Part shown: positions 7,590 through 15,398 of the stretch, piece after piece
How positions within the stretch are numbered: the first letter of the stretch is position 1
Layout of the letters: the number at the start of each line of letters is the position of its first letter
DNA from: Sellimonas caecigallum
GTDB taxonomy: Bacteria > Bacillota > Clostridia > Lachnospirales > Lachnospiraceae
Length of the DNA: 64,000 nt
Direction: 5' to 3'
Assembly: GCF_045038405.1 (NCBI RefSeq)
Contig: NZ_CP173660.1
Span: 2,542,001-2,606,000 of the forward strand
Notes under the pieces: model-generated
Databases searched by the model: none
What the model was told of the DNA's origin: nothing
The model's input: only the letters and a program-made list of their open reading frames with translations
Program-made: the position numbers and the translations under genes

Positions 7590-8714
7590 ATGAGAAAAGA
7601 AGAATTGCGGACTCCGTGTTATATCGTCCAGAAGGCAAATCTGATCCGAAATCTGGAGGAATTGGCCCACATCCGGAAACAGACCGGCTGCAAGATCCTC
7701 CTGGCTCAGAAAGCGTTTTCTATGTACAGTCTTTATCCACTGATCGGACAGTACCTCGACGGTACTGCGGCAAGCGGACTTTACGAGGCAAGGCTTGGGG
7801 CAGAAGAAATGGGAAAGGAAAACCATGTCTATGCCCCGGCGTTCCGGGAAGATGAGATGGAGGAAATTCTGAAATACAGCGATCATATTGTATTTAATTC
7901 TTTCCACCAGCTCCAGAAATATCAGGAGCAGGTAAAAAAGGCGGGGGGAAGCATTGGAATTCGGATCAACCCGGAATGTTCCACACAGGAAGGCCACGCT
8001 ATCTATGATCCTTGTGCTCCAGGCTCCAGACTCGGTGTGACCATCGAAAATTTCAGACCGGATCTGCTGGAATACGTGGACGGTTTCCATTTTCATACGC
8101 TCTGCGAGCAGAACTCGGATGACCTGAAAAAAACGTTGGAAGCAGTGGAAGAAAAGTTTGGTGTATGGATGCACCAAATGAAATGGATCAATTTCGGCGG
8201 CGGACATCATATCACAAGACCAGACTATGACAAAGAGACCCTTATCGAATGTATTCTCCATGTAAAGGAGATATACGGTGTCGAAGTGTATCTGGAACCG
8301 GGAGAAGCAGTGGCCCTAAATGCAGGAAGTCTGGTTACCTCCGTGCTGGAAACCGGGGAAAATAGGATCCGTCTTGCGATTCTGGATACTTCAGCAGCCT
8401 GTCATATGCCGGACGTACTGGAGATGCCGTACCGTCCTCCTCTTAAAGATTCCGGACTTCCGGAAGAAAAAATGTACACGTACCGACTAGGCGGACCGAC
8501 CTGTCTGGCGGGAGATATTATCGGAGATTATTCATTCGATCATCCGCTGAAGGAAGGGGAACGACTGGAATTTTTAGACATGGCCATCTATTCTATGGTC
8601 AAGAACAATACCTTTAATGGTATGCGCCTTCCTTCTATTGCTGTGGAGGAAGAAGACGGAAACATTACCCTCGTTCGCAAGTTCGGGTACGACGACTTTA
8701 AGATGAGACTGTAA
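7590..8714 (+). CDS. nspC: Carboxynorspermidine decarboxylase
   Basis: This is a fold-type III (alanine-racemase-like) PLP decarboxylase of 374 residues. The N-terminal ILLAQKAFSMYSLYPLI carries the cofactor lysine, and FHFHTLCE, NFGGGHHITR and EPGEAVALNAG mark the barrel and phosphate site. CHMPDVLEMPYRPPL and GGPTCLAGDIIGDY form the C-terminal substrate region. It removes the carboxyl group from carboxyspermidine to give spermidine. I prefer the ATG at 7590, preceded by GAGGG, over the ATG at 7578 that overlaps the previous stop. It is the last gene of the polyamine cluster. No clear terminator follows. Confidence 0.9.
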   Translation: MRKEELRTPCYIVQKANLIRNLEELAHIRKQTGCKILLAQKAFSMYSLYPLIGQYLDGTAASGLYEARLGAEEMGKENHVYAPAFREDEMEEILKYSDHIVFNSFHQLQKYQEQVKKAGGSIGIRINPECSTQEGHAIYDPCAPGSRLGVTIENFRPDLLEYVDGFHFHTLCEQNSDDLKKTLEAVEEKFGVWMHQMKWINFGGGHHITRPDYDKETLIECILHVKEIYGVEVYLEPGEAVALNAGSLVTSVLETGENRIRLAILDTSAACHMPDVLEMPYRPPLKDSGLPEEKMYTYRLGGPTCLAGDIIGDYSFDHPLKEGERLEFLDMAIYSMVKNNTFNGMRLPSIAVEEEDGNITLVRKFGYDDFKMRL

Positions 8715-8736
8715 AGATTTTAAAATAAGTATTTGC

Positions 8737-8764
8737 TTGCATTTTCTGTAACAAGTGTTATAAT
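8737..8764 (+). promoter_or_regulatory. Promoter of the L25/CTC gene
   Basis: TTGCAT at 8737-8742, a 16-bp spacer, and a consensus TATAAT at 8759-8764. The gene start is 86 bp further on. Confidence 0.7.
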
Positions 8765-8850
8765 ATATGTGTAACAGATGGAAAACCTTAACCAGACCGT
8801 TTTCAAAAGGACAGTCCGATTAGGAATCAGATTTTTGGAGGAAAAGATAA

Positions 8851-9423
8851 ATGAATACTTTAAAAGCTGAGAGACGAGACATGAAAACAAAAGCAAAGAA
8901 ACTGAGAAGGGAAGGGTTTGTTACCGGAAATGTATTTGGCAAAAATATGCCGGAATCCATACCGCTGCAAATATTGGAAGCGGACGCCGCGCGGCTTGTC
9001 AAGACATGTAAAAAAGGCAGCAAGATCATTCTTGATGTCGACGGGCAGAAAATGAATGTGCTGATCAAAGAAATTGACTTTGAACCAATCAAATCAAGAC
9101 TTCAGGAGATTGATTTCCAGACTTTGGTAAGCGGGGAAAAAGTACATTCTGTCGCAGAGATAGTAATTCTAAACCATGATAAAGTGCTGGGCGGTGTTGT
9201 AGAACAGACACTGGAGGAGATCTCTTATAAAGCTCTTCCGGAAGCACTTGTGGAGAAAGTGGAAATAGATGGAAGCAGCTTGAAGGCAGGAGATACCATC
9301 AAAGTATCCGATCTGGATATTTCCAGAAACCCGGATATTGAGATCCTCACTAGTCCGGATACCGTTGTCGTTACGGTAGAAGAGGTACATACAGTCCCGG
9401 ATACGGAAGAAGCGGAAGAATAG
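8851..9423 (+). CDS. rplY: 50S ribosomal protein L25/general stress protein CTC
   Basis: The 190-residue protein has the two-domain CTC form. The N-terminal 5S-rRNA-binding L25 domain is at about residues 1-90 (RRDMKTKAKKLRREGFVTGNVFG) and the TL5 C-terminal domain follows, with an acidic tail (TVPDTEEAEE). It binds 5S rRNA in the large subunit. The gene stands alone, with its own promoter (8737-8764), a TTGGAGG ribosome site, and a strong terminator at 9449-9506. Confidence 0.9.
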   Translation: MNTLKAERRDMKTKAKKLRREGFVTGNVFGKNMPESIPLQILEADAARLVKTCKKGSKIILDVDGQKMNVLIKEIDFEPIKSRLQEIDFQTLVSGEKVHSVAEIVILNHDKVLGGVVEQTLEEISYKALPEALVEKVEIDGSSLKAGDTIKVSDLDISRNPDIEILTSPDTVVVTVEEVHTVPDTEEAEE

Positions 9424-9448
9424 TATACAGCCTCACATATGGAATAAA

Positions 9449-9506
9449 AAAAGAGACATTCGGAAAGCCGAGAGATAGGAATCGGCTTGACAAATGTCTC
9501 TTTTTC
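9449..9506 (+). terminator. Terminator behind the L25/CTC gene
   Basis: AAGAGACATT at 9451-9460 pairs with AATGTCTCTT at 9492-9501, with an inner AGCCGA/TCGGCT helix, followed by TTTTTC. Confidence 0.85.
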
Positions 9507-9516
9507 TTTATAAATC

Positions 9517-9577
9517 TTGACAAAATTCAAAAAAAGATTTAAAATAACTTATGTTATATAACGTAAGTTATTTTAAA
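9517..9577 (+). promoter_or_regulatory. Promoter and palindromic operator of the TetR-ABC operon
   Basis: A near-consensus promoter has TTGACA at 9517-9522, a 17-bp spacer and TAAAAT at 9540-9545. The -10 box lies in the left edge of a 40-bp palindrome (9538-9577, centred between 9557 and 9558) with a single mismatched pair (9552/9563). Half-site core: AATAACTTA facing TAAGTTATT. The position over the -10 and start region fits repression by the TetR protein encoded just downstream. Confidence 0.8.
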
Positions 9578-9588
9578 AAGGAGGAAAA

Positions 9589-10140
9589 ATGATGCCGCCA
9601 AAAGCAAAGGTCACACGGGAAGATATTTTACAGAAATCATTTGATATCGTACAGAGTCAAGGAATTGGAAGCCTTAATGCAAGGCGAATTGCGCAGGAAC
9701 TTTCATGCTCCACAATGCCTATTTTTAACGCGTTTCGCGATATGAATGAGTTGAAAGAAGAGTTGAAAAAACGCATAGATGATCGATATACCGCATTTAC
9801 CCAGGAGTATATCGATAAAGAGGACTATCTTTTTACAATCAGTTTTGCATATATACAGTTTGCAAGGGAAGAACGAAATCTTTTTGGGGCGTTGTTTGTA
9901 GAAGGATTTGTCCGTCCCCGTACAATCGAAGGAGTCATCCAATCATCCTGGAACCGGGAGACGATTGAATGCACGGCCAGACAGTTTGACATCTCGCTTA
10001 AGAAAAGTGAAGAATTGTACAGAGATGTAAGGTTTTATGCACATGGGATCGCAACACAGATTTATGGCGGTAACATGTGTATGGATGAGACAGAAGTAAA
10101 AGAGTTGTTGAAGAATATGATAGGAAAGATGAGAAAATGA
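9589..10140 (+). CDS. TetR/AcrR family transcriptional regulator
   Basis: This is a 183-residue regulator with an N-terminal helix-turn-helix at about residues 8-55 (ILQKSFDIVQSQGIGSLNARRIAQ, then STMPIFNAFRDMNELK) and a divergent ligand-binding C-terminal domain. It follows a strong AAAGGAGG site. Two start codons are adjacent (9589 and 9592). It overlaps the ABC exporter by 4 nt. The long palindrome over its own promoter suggests it represses itself and the exporter until a ligand, perhaps an exported toxicant, binds. The ligand cannot be predicted. Confidence 0.88.
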   Translation: MMPPKAKVTREDILQKSFDIVQSQGIGSLNARRIAQELSCSTMPIFNAFRDMNELKEELKKRIDDRYTAFTQEYIDKEDYLFTISFAYIQFAREERNLFGALFVEGFVRPRTIEGVIQSSWNRETIECTARQFDISLKKSEELYRDVRFYAHGIATQIYGGNMCMDETEVKELLKNMIGKMRK

Positions 10141-11774
10141 AAAATTTTAAGATTATCAGCACGTATTTCCGCGTAACTCAGGTAAACAAAAAGGAAACGT
10201 TTCTTCTGATTTTCTTTTCCCTGCTCAGCAATGTTCCATACTTATTTATAAGTCTTTTGTTCAGCATGGCAATCAGATATCTGACCGACAAAAATATTCC
10301 TATGCTTTTGTGGACTATCATAGTATATTTTGCATTAAAATTATTATCAAAGGTATCGCAGATACTGAACCTGATGATGGAACGAAGATTTCATAATGAT
10401 GTGTATCTGAAATTACAGAGCCAGATCATCGACAAGCTGGATCAAATAAAGATCCAGTATTTTTCAGATCACAGCAAAGGAGAAATGCTGAATATTGCAA
10501 ACGGAGATATTAAAGTGATGGCGGAATTCGGGACTTGGCTGTCCCAGGAAATCTTATTGTTCGTATCTGTGATCGTCTCCATTGTTGTTCTTGGAAAGAT
10601 CAGTATCGGTCTGATGATTCTTGGCTGTGTCGTAAACAGCACTGTGATCTATATCCTGAACAAATACAATGAAAAATATGAAGTCTTGATGAGAGAAGGG
10701 AAGGAAAAATCAGATGAAGAGATGCAGTTTTTCAGTGAACTGATCGTCGGGTTAAAGGATGTAAAAATTTTCCAGATTCTTTCTCAGCTCCGAAAAAGGT
10801 ACCGTATATGTAATGATGCATATATTGAAGTGCATAACAGGCAGATTCAAAACAGGATTATCAGCAATATCATCAGCCCGAGTATTACAATGTGTACGGA
10901 AATCCTGCTTTTAACCTACGCTTGTTACCATTGCCTTCAGGGGACATTTGGAATTGAGACAGTCCTGATTATCCAGTCTTATTTTGGGACACTGTTCAGT
11001 TCTCTCAGCGAATTCGTATCTGCTTTGGGGGAATTGAGAGTCAAAAAAGTGTCGGTGGACAGATACAATTCATTTATTCAGTCAGAGCAAAATGAAGAAT
11101 TTTTGCAGTATGGAAAAATCAAAGCGGAGGGATACGATATCTGTGCAGAAGACATGTCTTTTTCGTACGGGGAACATCCGATATTTAAAGAGTACAGTCT
11201 GAATATCGCTCCGAACACCCTTTGCGCCCTGACAGGGCCAAGCGGATGCGGGAAAAGTACATTTTTTCATCTTTTGCTGAGATTTGAAAAGGCGAAAAAA
11301 GGGCAGATACGGATAGGCGGCACACCAATTGGCCTGTATCCGAAAGAACAGTATTCCGGATTGCTTACATGTGTTCTCCAGCAGCCGTATTTTTTCCATA
11401 TGTCTGTCTACGAGAATCTGGCGCTGATTGACAGGGATTTTGAGAAAATTCGGAAAGCATGCAAGGATGCAGGGATTGACGAATATATTATGTCACTTCC
11501 AGAACAGTATGATACTATCCTGGAGGAAGGCGCTGCGAATTTTTCAGGAGGACAGAGACAAAGACTGGCAATCGCACGTGCACTTTTAAAGGAGGCAAAA
11601 ATTCTTTTGCTGGATGAAGTGACAAGTGCATTAGATGTGAAAACAGCCTCGGAGATTATGGAAACGGTAAGCAAACTGAAGAAGAACCACACGATCCTCA
11701 TGATCTCTCATAAACCAGGAGAGTATAAGTGGTGTGACAGGATCATTCCCATCGAAAAAAGCAGGGCAGAATAG
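10137..11774 (+). CDS. ABC transporter, fused permease and ATPase
   Basis: The 545-residue half-transporter has about six membrane helices in residues 20-290 (type I ABC exporter fold). The ATPase domain has Walker A GPSGCGKST (about 367), signature FSGGQRQRLAIARAL (about 468), and Walker B ILLLDEVTSALD (about 489). It probably works as a homodimer since no partner half-transporter is adjacent. It is coupled to the upstream TetR gene, which suggests inducible efflux of a drug, peptide or other compound. No accessory peptidase domain is present. Confidence 0.9.
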   Translation: MKNFKIISTYFRVTQVNKKETFLLIFFSLLSNVPYLFISLLFSMAIRYLTDKNIPMLLWTIIVYFALKLLSKVSQILNLMMERRFHNDVYLKLQSQIIDKLDQIKIQYFSDHSKGEMLNIANGDIKVMAEFGTWLSQEILLFVSVIVSIVVLGKISIGLMILGCVVNSTVIYILNKYNEKYEVLMREGKEKSDEEMQFFSELIVGLKDVKIFQILSQLRKRYRICNDAYIEVHNRQIQNRIISNIISPSITMCTEILLLTYACYHCLQGTFGIETVLIIQSYFGTLFSSLSEFVSALGELRVKKVSVDRYNSFIQSEQNEEFLQYGKIKAEGYDICAEDMSFSYGEHPIFKEYSLNIAPNTLCALTGPSGCGKSTFFHLLLRFEKAKKGQIRIGGTPIGLYPKEQYSGLLTCVLQQPYFFHMSVYENLALIDRDFEKIRKACKDAGIDEYIMSLPEQYDTILEEGAANFSGGQRQRLAIARALLKEAKILLLDEVTSALDVKTASEIMETVSKLKKNHTILMISHKPGEYKWCDRIIPIEKSRAE

Positions 11775-11814
11775 TAGAGAGAGATTTCTATATTCTTATT
11801 CCCACTTCTTCCAT

Positions 11815-11843
11815 TTGCATTTTTGTGCCTGATATGGTAAGGT
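11815..11843 (+). promoter_or_regulatory. Candidate promoter of miaB
   Basis: TTGCAT at 11815-11820 and TAAGGT at 11838-11843, 17 bp apart. This places the transcript start just behind an in-frame ATG at 11844 and so supports the downstream start at 11877. Confidence 0.45.
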
Positions 11844-11876
11844 ATGGAGGAACATTACACGAAAAGGAAGATAAGA

Positions 11877-13334
11877 ATGAATAAAGAGATAGAACGTTTG
11901 ATAGATGAGATCGATCTTTTGCAGGCCGCTCCGGCGGAGGAGCCGATGCGCCAGTATTATTTTATAAAAAAATGCAGACAGTATGTAAAAGAGATTTCAG
12001 AGAAACTTGGCAGGCCGCTTCGGGCTGCAACGGTAACCTTCGGCTGTCAGATGAATGCACGGGATTCTGAAAAGCTGACCGGGATACTGGAAGAGATCGG
12101 GTACGTGGAGGAAAGTGTGGAGGAGAAAGCAGATTTTGTCATCTACAATACCTGCACGGTAAGGGAGAATGCCAATCAGAGAGTGTACGGAAGACTTGGA
12201 CAGTTAAACAGGGTAAAACGGAAAAATCCTCATATGCTGATCGGGCTTTGCGGATGCATGATGCAGGAACCGCATGTTGTGGAGAAACTGAAGAAGAGCT
12301 ACCGGTTTGTGGATTTGATTTTTGGTACACACAACATATACAAATTTGCGGAGATTCTGGCGACCAGGTTTGAATCCGAGAGAATGGTCATTGACATCTG
12401 GAAAGATACGGACAAAATCGTGGAAGATCTGCCAAGCGAGAGAAAGTATCCTTTTAAGTCCGGCGTCAATATTATGTTTGGATGCAACAATTTCTGCAGT
12501 TACTGCATCGTTCCGTATGTAAGGGGAAGGGAGCGGAGCAGAAATCCGAGAGATATCCTACGGGAGATCGAGACACTGGTGGCGGACGGAGTCAAAGAAG
12601 TCATGCTTCTTGGACAAAATGTCAATTCCTATGGGAAGACGCTGGAAGAACCGATGTCTTTTGCAGAACTTTTGAGAGAAGTGGAGAAGATCGAAGGATT
12701 GGAGAGAATTCGTTTCATGACGTCTCATCCAAAAGATCTGTCAGATGAACTGATAGAAGTCATGAAGACATCTCGAAAAATCTGTCGTCATCTGCATCTT
12801 CCGGTACAATCGGGAAGTACGGACATTTTGAAAAAAATGAATCGCCGCTACACAAAAGAGCAGTATCTAAGCCTTGTAGATCGGATAAAGACTGCTATGC
12901 CGAATATTTCTCTTACGACAGATATCATCGTAGGATTCCCGGGAGAGACAGAAGCTGATTTTCAGGAGACGCTGGATGTAGTGCAGAAAGTCCGTTACGA
13001 CAGTGCATTTACCTTCATCTACTCCAAGCGGACGGGCACTCCGGCTGCTGCCATGGAAAATCAGGTGCCGCAGGAAGTGGTAAAAGACAGATTTGACCGC
13101 CTGCTGAAAGAAGTGCAGAAAATTGCTGCGGAAGAATGCAGCAAACATGAAGGGACGACACAGACTGTCCTTGTAGAGCAGATGAATGAGCAGGACGATA
13201 CGCTTGTGACAGGACGTCTCAGCAACAATCTTCTTGTCCATTTTCCGGGCACAAAAGAGATGATCGGACAGCTTGTGGATGTAAAACTGATTTCTTGCAA
13301 AGGATTTTACTATATCGGAGAAGCGGTAAAATAA
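11877..13334 (+). CDS. miaB: tRNA-2-methylthio-N6-dimethylallyladenosine synthase
   Basis: This is a radical-SAM methylthiotransferase of about 485 residues. The N-terminal UPF0004 domain begins near FGCQMNARDSEK, with further cluster cysteines in YNTCTVRENA and GLCGCMMQ. The radical-SAM motif is FGCNNFCSYCIVPYVRGRERSR (CxxxCxxC, about 202-209). A C-terminal TRAM domain ends the protein. It adds the methylthio group to i6A37 of tRNAs; miaA, which makes the i6A, lies in the same region. I choose the ATG at 11877 (AAGGAAG ribosome site) over the in-frame ATG at 11844, which sits at the promoter. Confidence 0.95.
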   Translation: MNKEIERLIDEIDLLQAAPAEEPMRQYYFIKKCRQYVKEISEKLGRPLRAATVTFGCQMNARDSEKLTGILEEIGYVEESVEEKADFVIYNTCTVRENANQRVYGRLGQLNRVKRKNPHMLIGLCGCMMQEPHVVEKLKKSYRFVDLIFGTHNIYKFAEILATRFESERMVIDIWKDTDKIVEDLPSERKYPFKSGVNIMFGCNNFCSYCIVPYVRGRERSRNPRDILREIETLVADGVKEVMLLGQNVNSYGKTLEEPMSFAELLREVEKIEGLERIRFMTSHPKDLSDELIEVMKTSRKICRHLHLPVQSGSTDILKKMNRRYTKEQYLSLVDRIKTAMPNISLTTDIIVGFPGETEADFQETLDVVQKVRYDSAFTFIYSKRTGTPAAAMENQVPQEVVKDRFDRLLKEVQKIAAEECSKHEGTTQTVLVEQMNEQDDTLVTGRLSNNLLVHFPGTKEMIGQLVDVKLISCKGFYYIGEAVK

Positions 13335-13365
13335 AACAGGCACTTTCTGCCATGCATAAGAGGAT

Positions 13366-13414
13366 AAAAAACGCCCAGACTATTTGTGTAAACATGCAAA
13401 AGTGAGGGCGTTTT
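13366..13414 (+). terminator. Hairpin between miaB and the membrane-protein gene
   Basis: AAAACGCCC at 13368-13376 pairs with GGGCGTTTT at 13406-13414. It can serve as the miaB terminator. Its right arm also overlaps the only ribosome-site-like bases (GAGGG) of the gene starting at 13418, so it may limit translation of that gene. Confidence 0.6.
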
Positions 13415-13417
13415 ATC

Positions 13418-13834
13418 ATGAAAAAATTAAGCGAATATCTTTTTTTGTGGGCAGTCGGAGGCTGCCTTTATTATACATTTGAACTGGCATTTAGAGGATT
13501 TTCCCACTGGACGATGTTTGTTCTTGGAGGGTTATGTCTTGTATTTTGTACTGCACAGGGGAGAGCCGGCCGATGGCAGGATCCTTTGGCATTTCAGGTG
13601 CTCCGGTGTATTGTGTTTGTGACGTCTTGTGAATTTATCACGGGGATTATTGTCAACAAGTGGCTTGGACTTGGAGTGTGGGATTACAGCGATGTCCCAT
13701 TTCAGCTTTTCGGACAGATCTGTTTGCCGTTTATGGCCCTTTTTGGGATTTTATGTACCGTGGGGATCTATCTGGGAGGATATCTTCTGCATTTCCTTTA
13801 CGGGGAAGAAAAACCTCATATTCCCATATGGTAG
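13418..13834 (+). CDS. Small membrane protein, putative ABC-transporter type IV (CmpB) family
   Basis: The 138-residue protein has four probable membrane helices. FELAFRGFSHWTMFVLGGLC near the N terminus and the later NKWLGLGVWDYSDVPFQLFGQIC are hallmarks of the PF06541 family, common in Clostridia. The biochemical role is not known. The gene stands alone between miaB and a convergent MATE gene. Its ribosome site is partly buried in the hairpin at 13366-13414. Confidence 0.75.
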   Translation: MKKLSEYLFLWAVGGCLYYTFELAFRGFSHWTMFVLGGLCLVFCTAQGRAGRWQDPLAFQVLRCIVFVTSCEFITGIIVNKWLGLGVWDYSDVPFQLFGQICLPFMALFGILCTVGIYLGGYLLHFLYGEEKPHIPIW

Positions 13835-13852
13835 TTTTCAGTATGGTATCTT

Positions 13853-15205
13853 TCAGGCATTCGCATGAAGCGATTTTCTCCAGCCGCCTTTTCGATAGTA
13901 TAAGAGCAGGCAGATGGCACATGTGACCCATGTGATGATATAGCTCTGGAAGATCGTAGCGATATCGTTGCTTCGCGGCGTCATGATCATGAGATACAAG
14001 ACACGGACAATGCACAGATTTCCGATCATGATCATCATAGAAGCAAAAGAGTAGCCGGCGCCGCTGATAACGTTGCTCAGGACCTGCATAAATGCCGTAA
14101 GGACATAAAATGGGATCAGTGTCCGGATCATGCGCATTCCGTATTGGATGATATCGACTTCATTCGTGAAGATCCGGGTAATCGGCTCCGCAGCAAGAAA
14201 GAAGAAGAAAGAGCTGACTGCCGCGTAAAGGATATTCATAAGGAGCGTCACATGGGTGCCTTTCAGCACACGATCTGGTTTGCCGGCACCGACGTTCTGA
14301 CTTGTAAAAGTTGTGATGGCGACACCAAAACTTAAGACAGGGAGAAAGACGAGTCCGTCGATTTTATTGAAGGTTACCCAGGCAGCCATGGCCGCAGATC
14401 CGTAAAGATTGATATAGTATTGAACGAAGATGTTGGAAAAGCCGATGATCGTCTGTTGAATGCCTACCGGGATTCCGACTTTGAGGATCTCCAGAAGCAT
14501 GGAACGGTCTGCTTTTAGAAGTTTCCACTCCAGGCGGTATACTTCTTTTGACCTGGCAAGTTTCAGGACCACAAGGATGGCAGAGACGATTTGGGCGATG
14601 ACGGTAGCGATCCCGACACCTGCGATCCCCATACGAAATACAGATACAAAGACGGTGTCCAGCACAATATTGATGATGCTGGATACTCCAAGGTAATAAA
14701 GAGGTGTCTTGGAGTCCCCCACGGCCCGCAAAATGGCCGCCCCCATATTGTAGATCATCATGGGAATGATACCTGCAAAATAAATGCGCAGATACAGGTT
14801 TGCTCCATCCAGCACATTGGACGGTGTGGAGATGGCACGAAGAATCCAGTCGGAGGAAAGGATCCCAAGGATCGTCATAAATAGTCCGAAGACAATGGTA
14901 AATACGCTTGACGTGTGGATGGAACGGCGTAGTTTTTCTTCCAGTCCTGCTCCGAAGTATTTTGCTACGATGACACCGGCTCCCGTGGTAAGTCCGGAAA
15001 ACAGACCGATCAGGAGGTTGATGACTGAAGTCCCGGCTCCGACGCTTGCCAGCGCCTCTCCTCCGACAAAATTTCCTACTACGATGGAGTCCACCGTGTT
15101 ATAAAGCCACTGGAACAAATTCCCGGCAATGATGGGAAGGGAAAAGAACAGAATCTGTTTCCAGATTACCCCTTCCGTCAAACGCTGTGTGTTTTCTGCC
15201 TGCAT
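13853..15205 (-). CDS. MATE family efflux transporter
   Basis: The 450-residue, 12-helix protein has two repeated halves. Typical MATE features include LPIIAGNLFQWLYNTVDSIVVG at the start, GAGTSVINLLIGLFSG and PVGIQQTIIGFSNIFVQYY. It probably exports cationic drugs or metabolites using a sodium or proton gradient. I start at the ATG at 15205 because a GGGGG ribosome site precedes it; the frame is open 46 codons further but that extension has no MATE character. It is transcribed against its neighbours and sits between miaB and mutS, which are often adjacent in Firmicutes, so it looks like an inserted unit. Confidence 0.92.
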   Translation of the reverse strand: MQAENTQRLTEGVIWKQILFFSLPIIAGNLFQWLYNTVDSIVVGNFVGGEALASVGAGTSVINLLIGLFSGLTTGAGVIVAKYFGAGLEEKLRRSIHTSSVFTIVFGLFMTILGILSSDWILRAISTPSNVLDGANLYLRIYFAGIIPMMIYNMGAAILRAVGDSKTPLYYLGVSSIINIVLDTVFVSVFRMGIAGVGIATVIAQIVSAILVVLKLARSKEVYRLEWKLLKADRSMLLEILKVGIPVGIQQTIIGFSNIFVQYYINLYGSAAMAAWVTFNKIDGLVFLPVLSFGVAITTFTSQNVGAGKPDRVLKGTHVTLLMNILYAAVSSFFFFLAAEPITRIFTNEVDIIQYGMRMIRTLIPFYVLTAFMQVLSNVISGAGYSFASMMIMIGNLCIVRVLYLMIMTPRSNDIATIFQSYIITWVTCAICLLLYYRKGGWRKSLHANA

Positions 15206-15298
15206 TTTTATTCCCCCATTTCTCATCTGATAAATCCAGTATACCAGATGGAAAGAGCTGCTGGGAAGAAAATTTTGCTTTTTTTGGCGGGAGATTGA

Positions 15299-15307
15299 TG
15301 TTATAAT
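15299..15307 (+). promoter_or_regulatory. Extended -10 promoter element of mutS
   Basis: TGTTATAAT (TATAAT at 15302-15307 with an upstream TG) lies about 90 bp before the mutS start. No good -35 box is visible at 17 bp. Confidence 0.5.
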
Positions 15308-15398
15308 GTAATGTTGCCAGGGGTCTGTGTACCCCGAAGACATGAGATATATAGATTCTTATAAATAAAAAAGAGACAAAAGAAAAGGAGAGAAAAAG

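Noticed and set aside
15206..15343. N-terminal extension of the MATE gene
   Set aside because: The extra 46 codons are not hydrophobic in the MATE pattern and overlap the mutS promoter region; the ATG at 15205 has a strong ribosome site.
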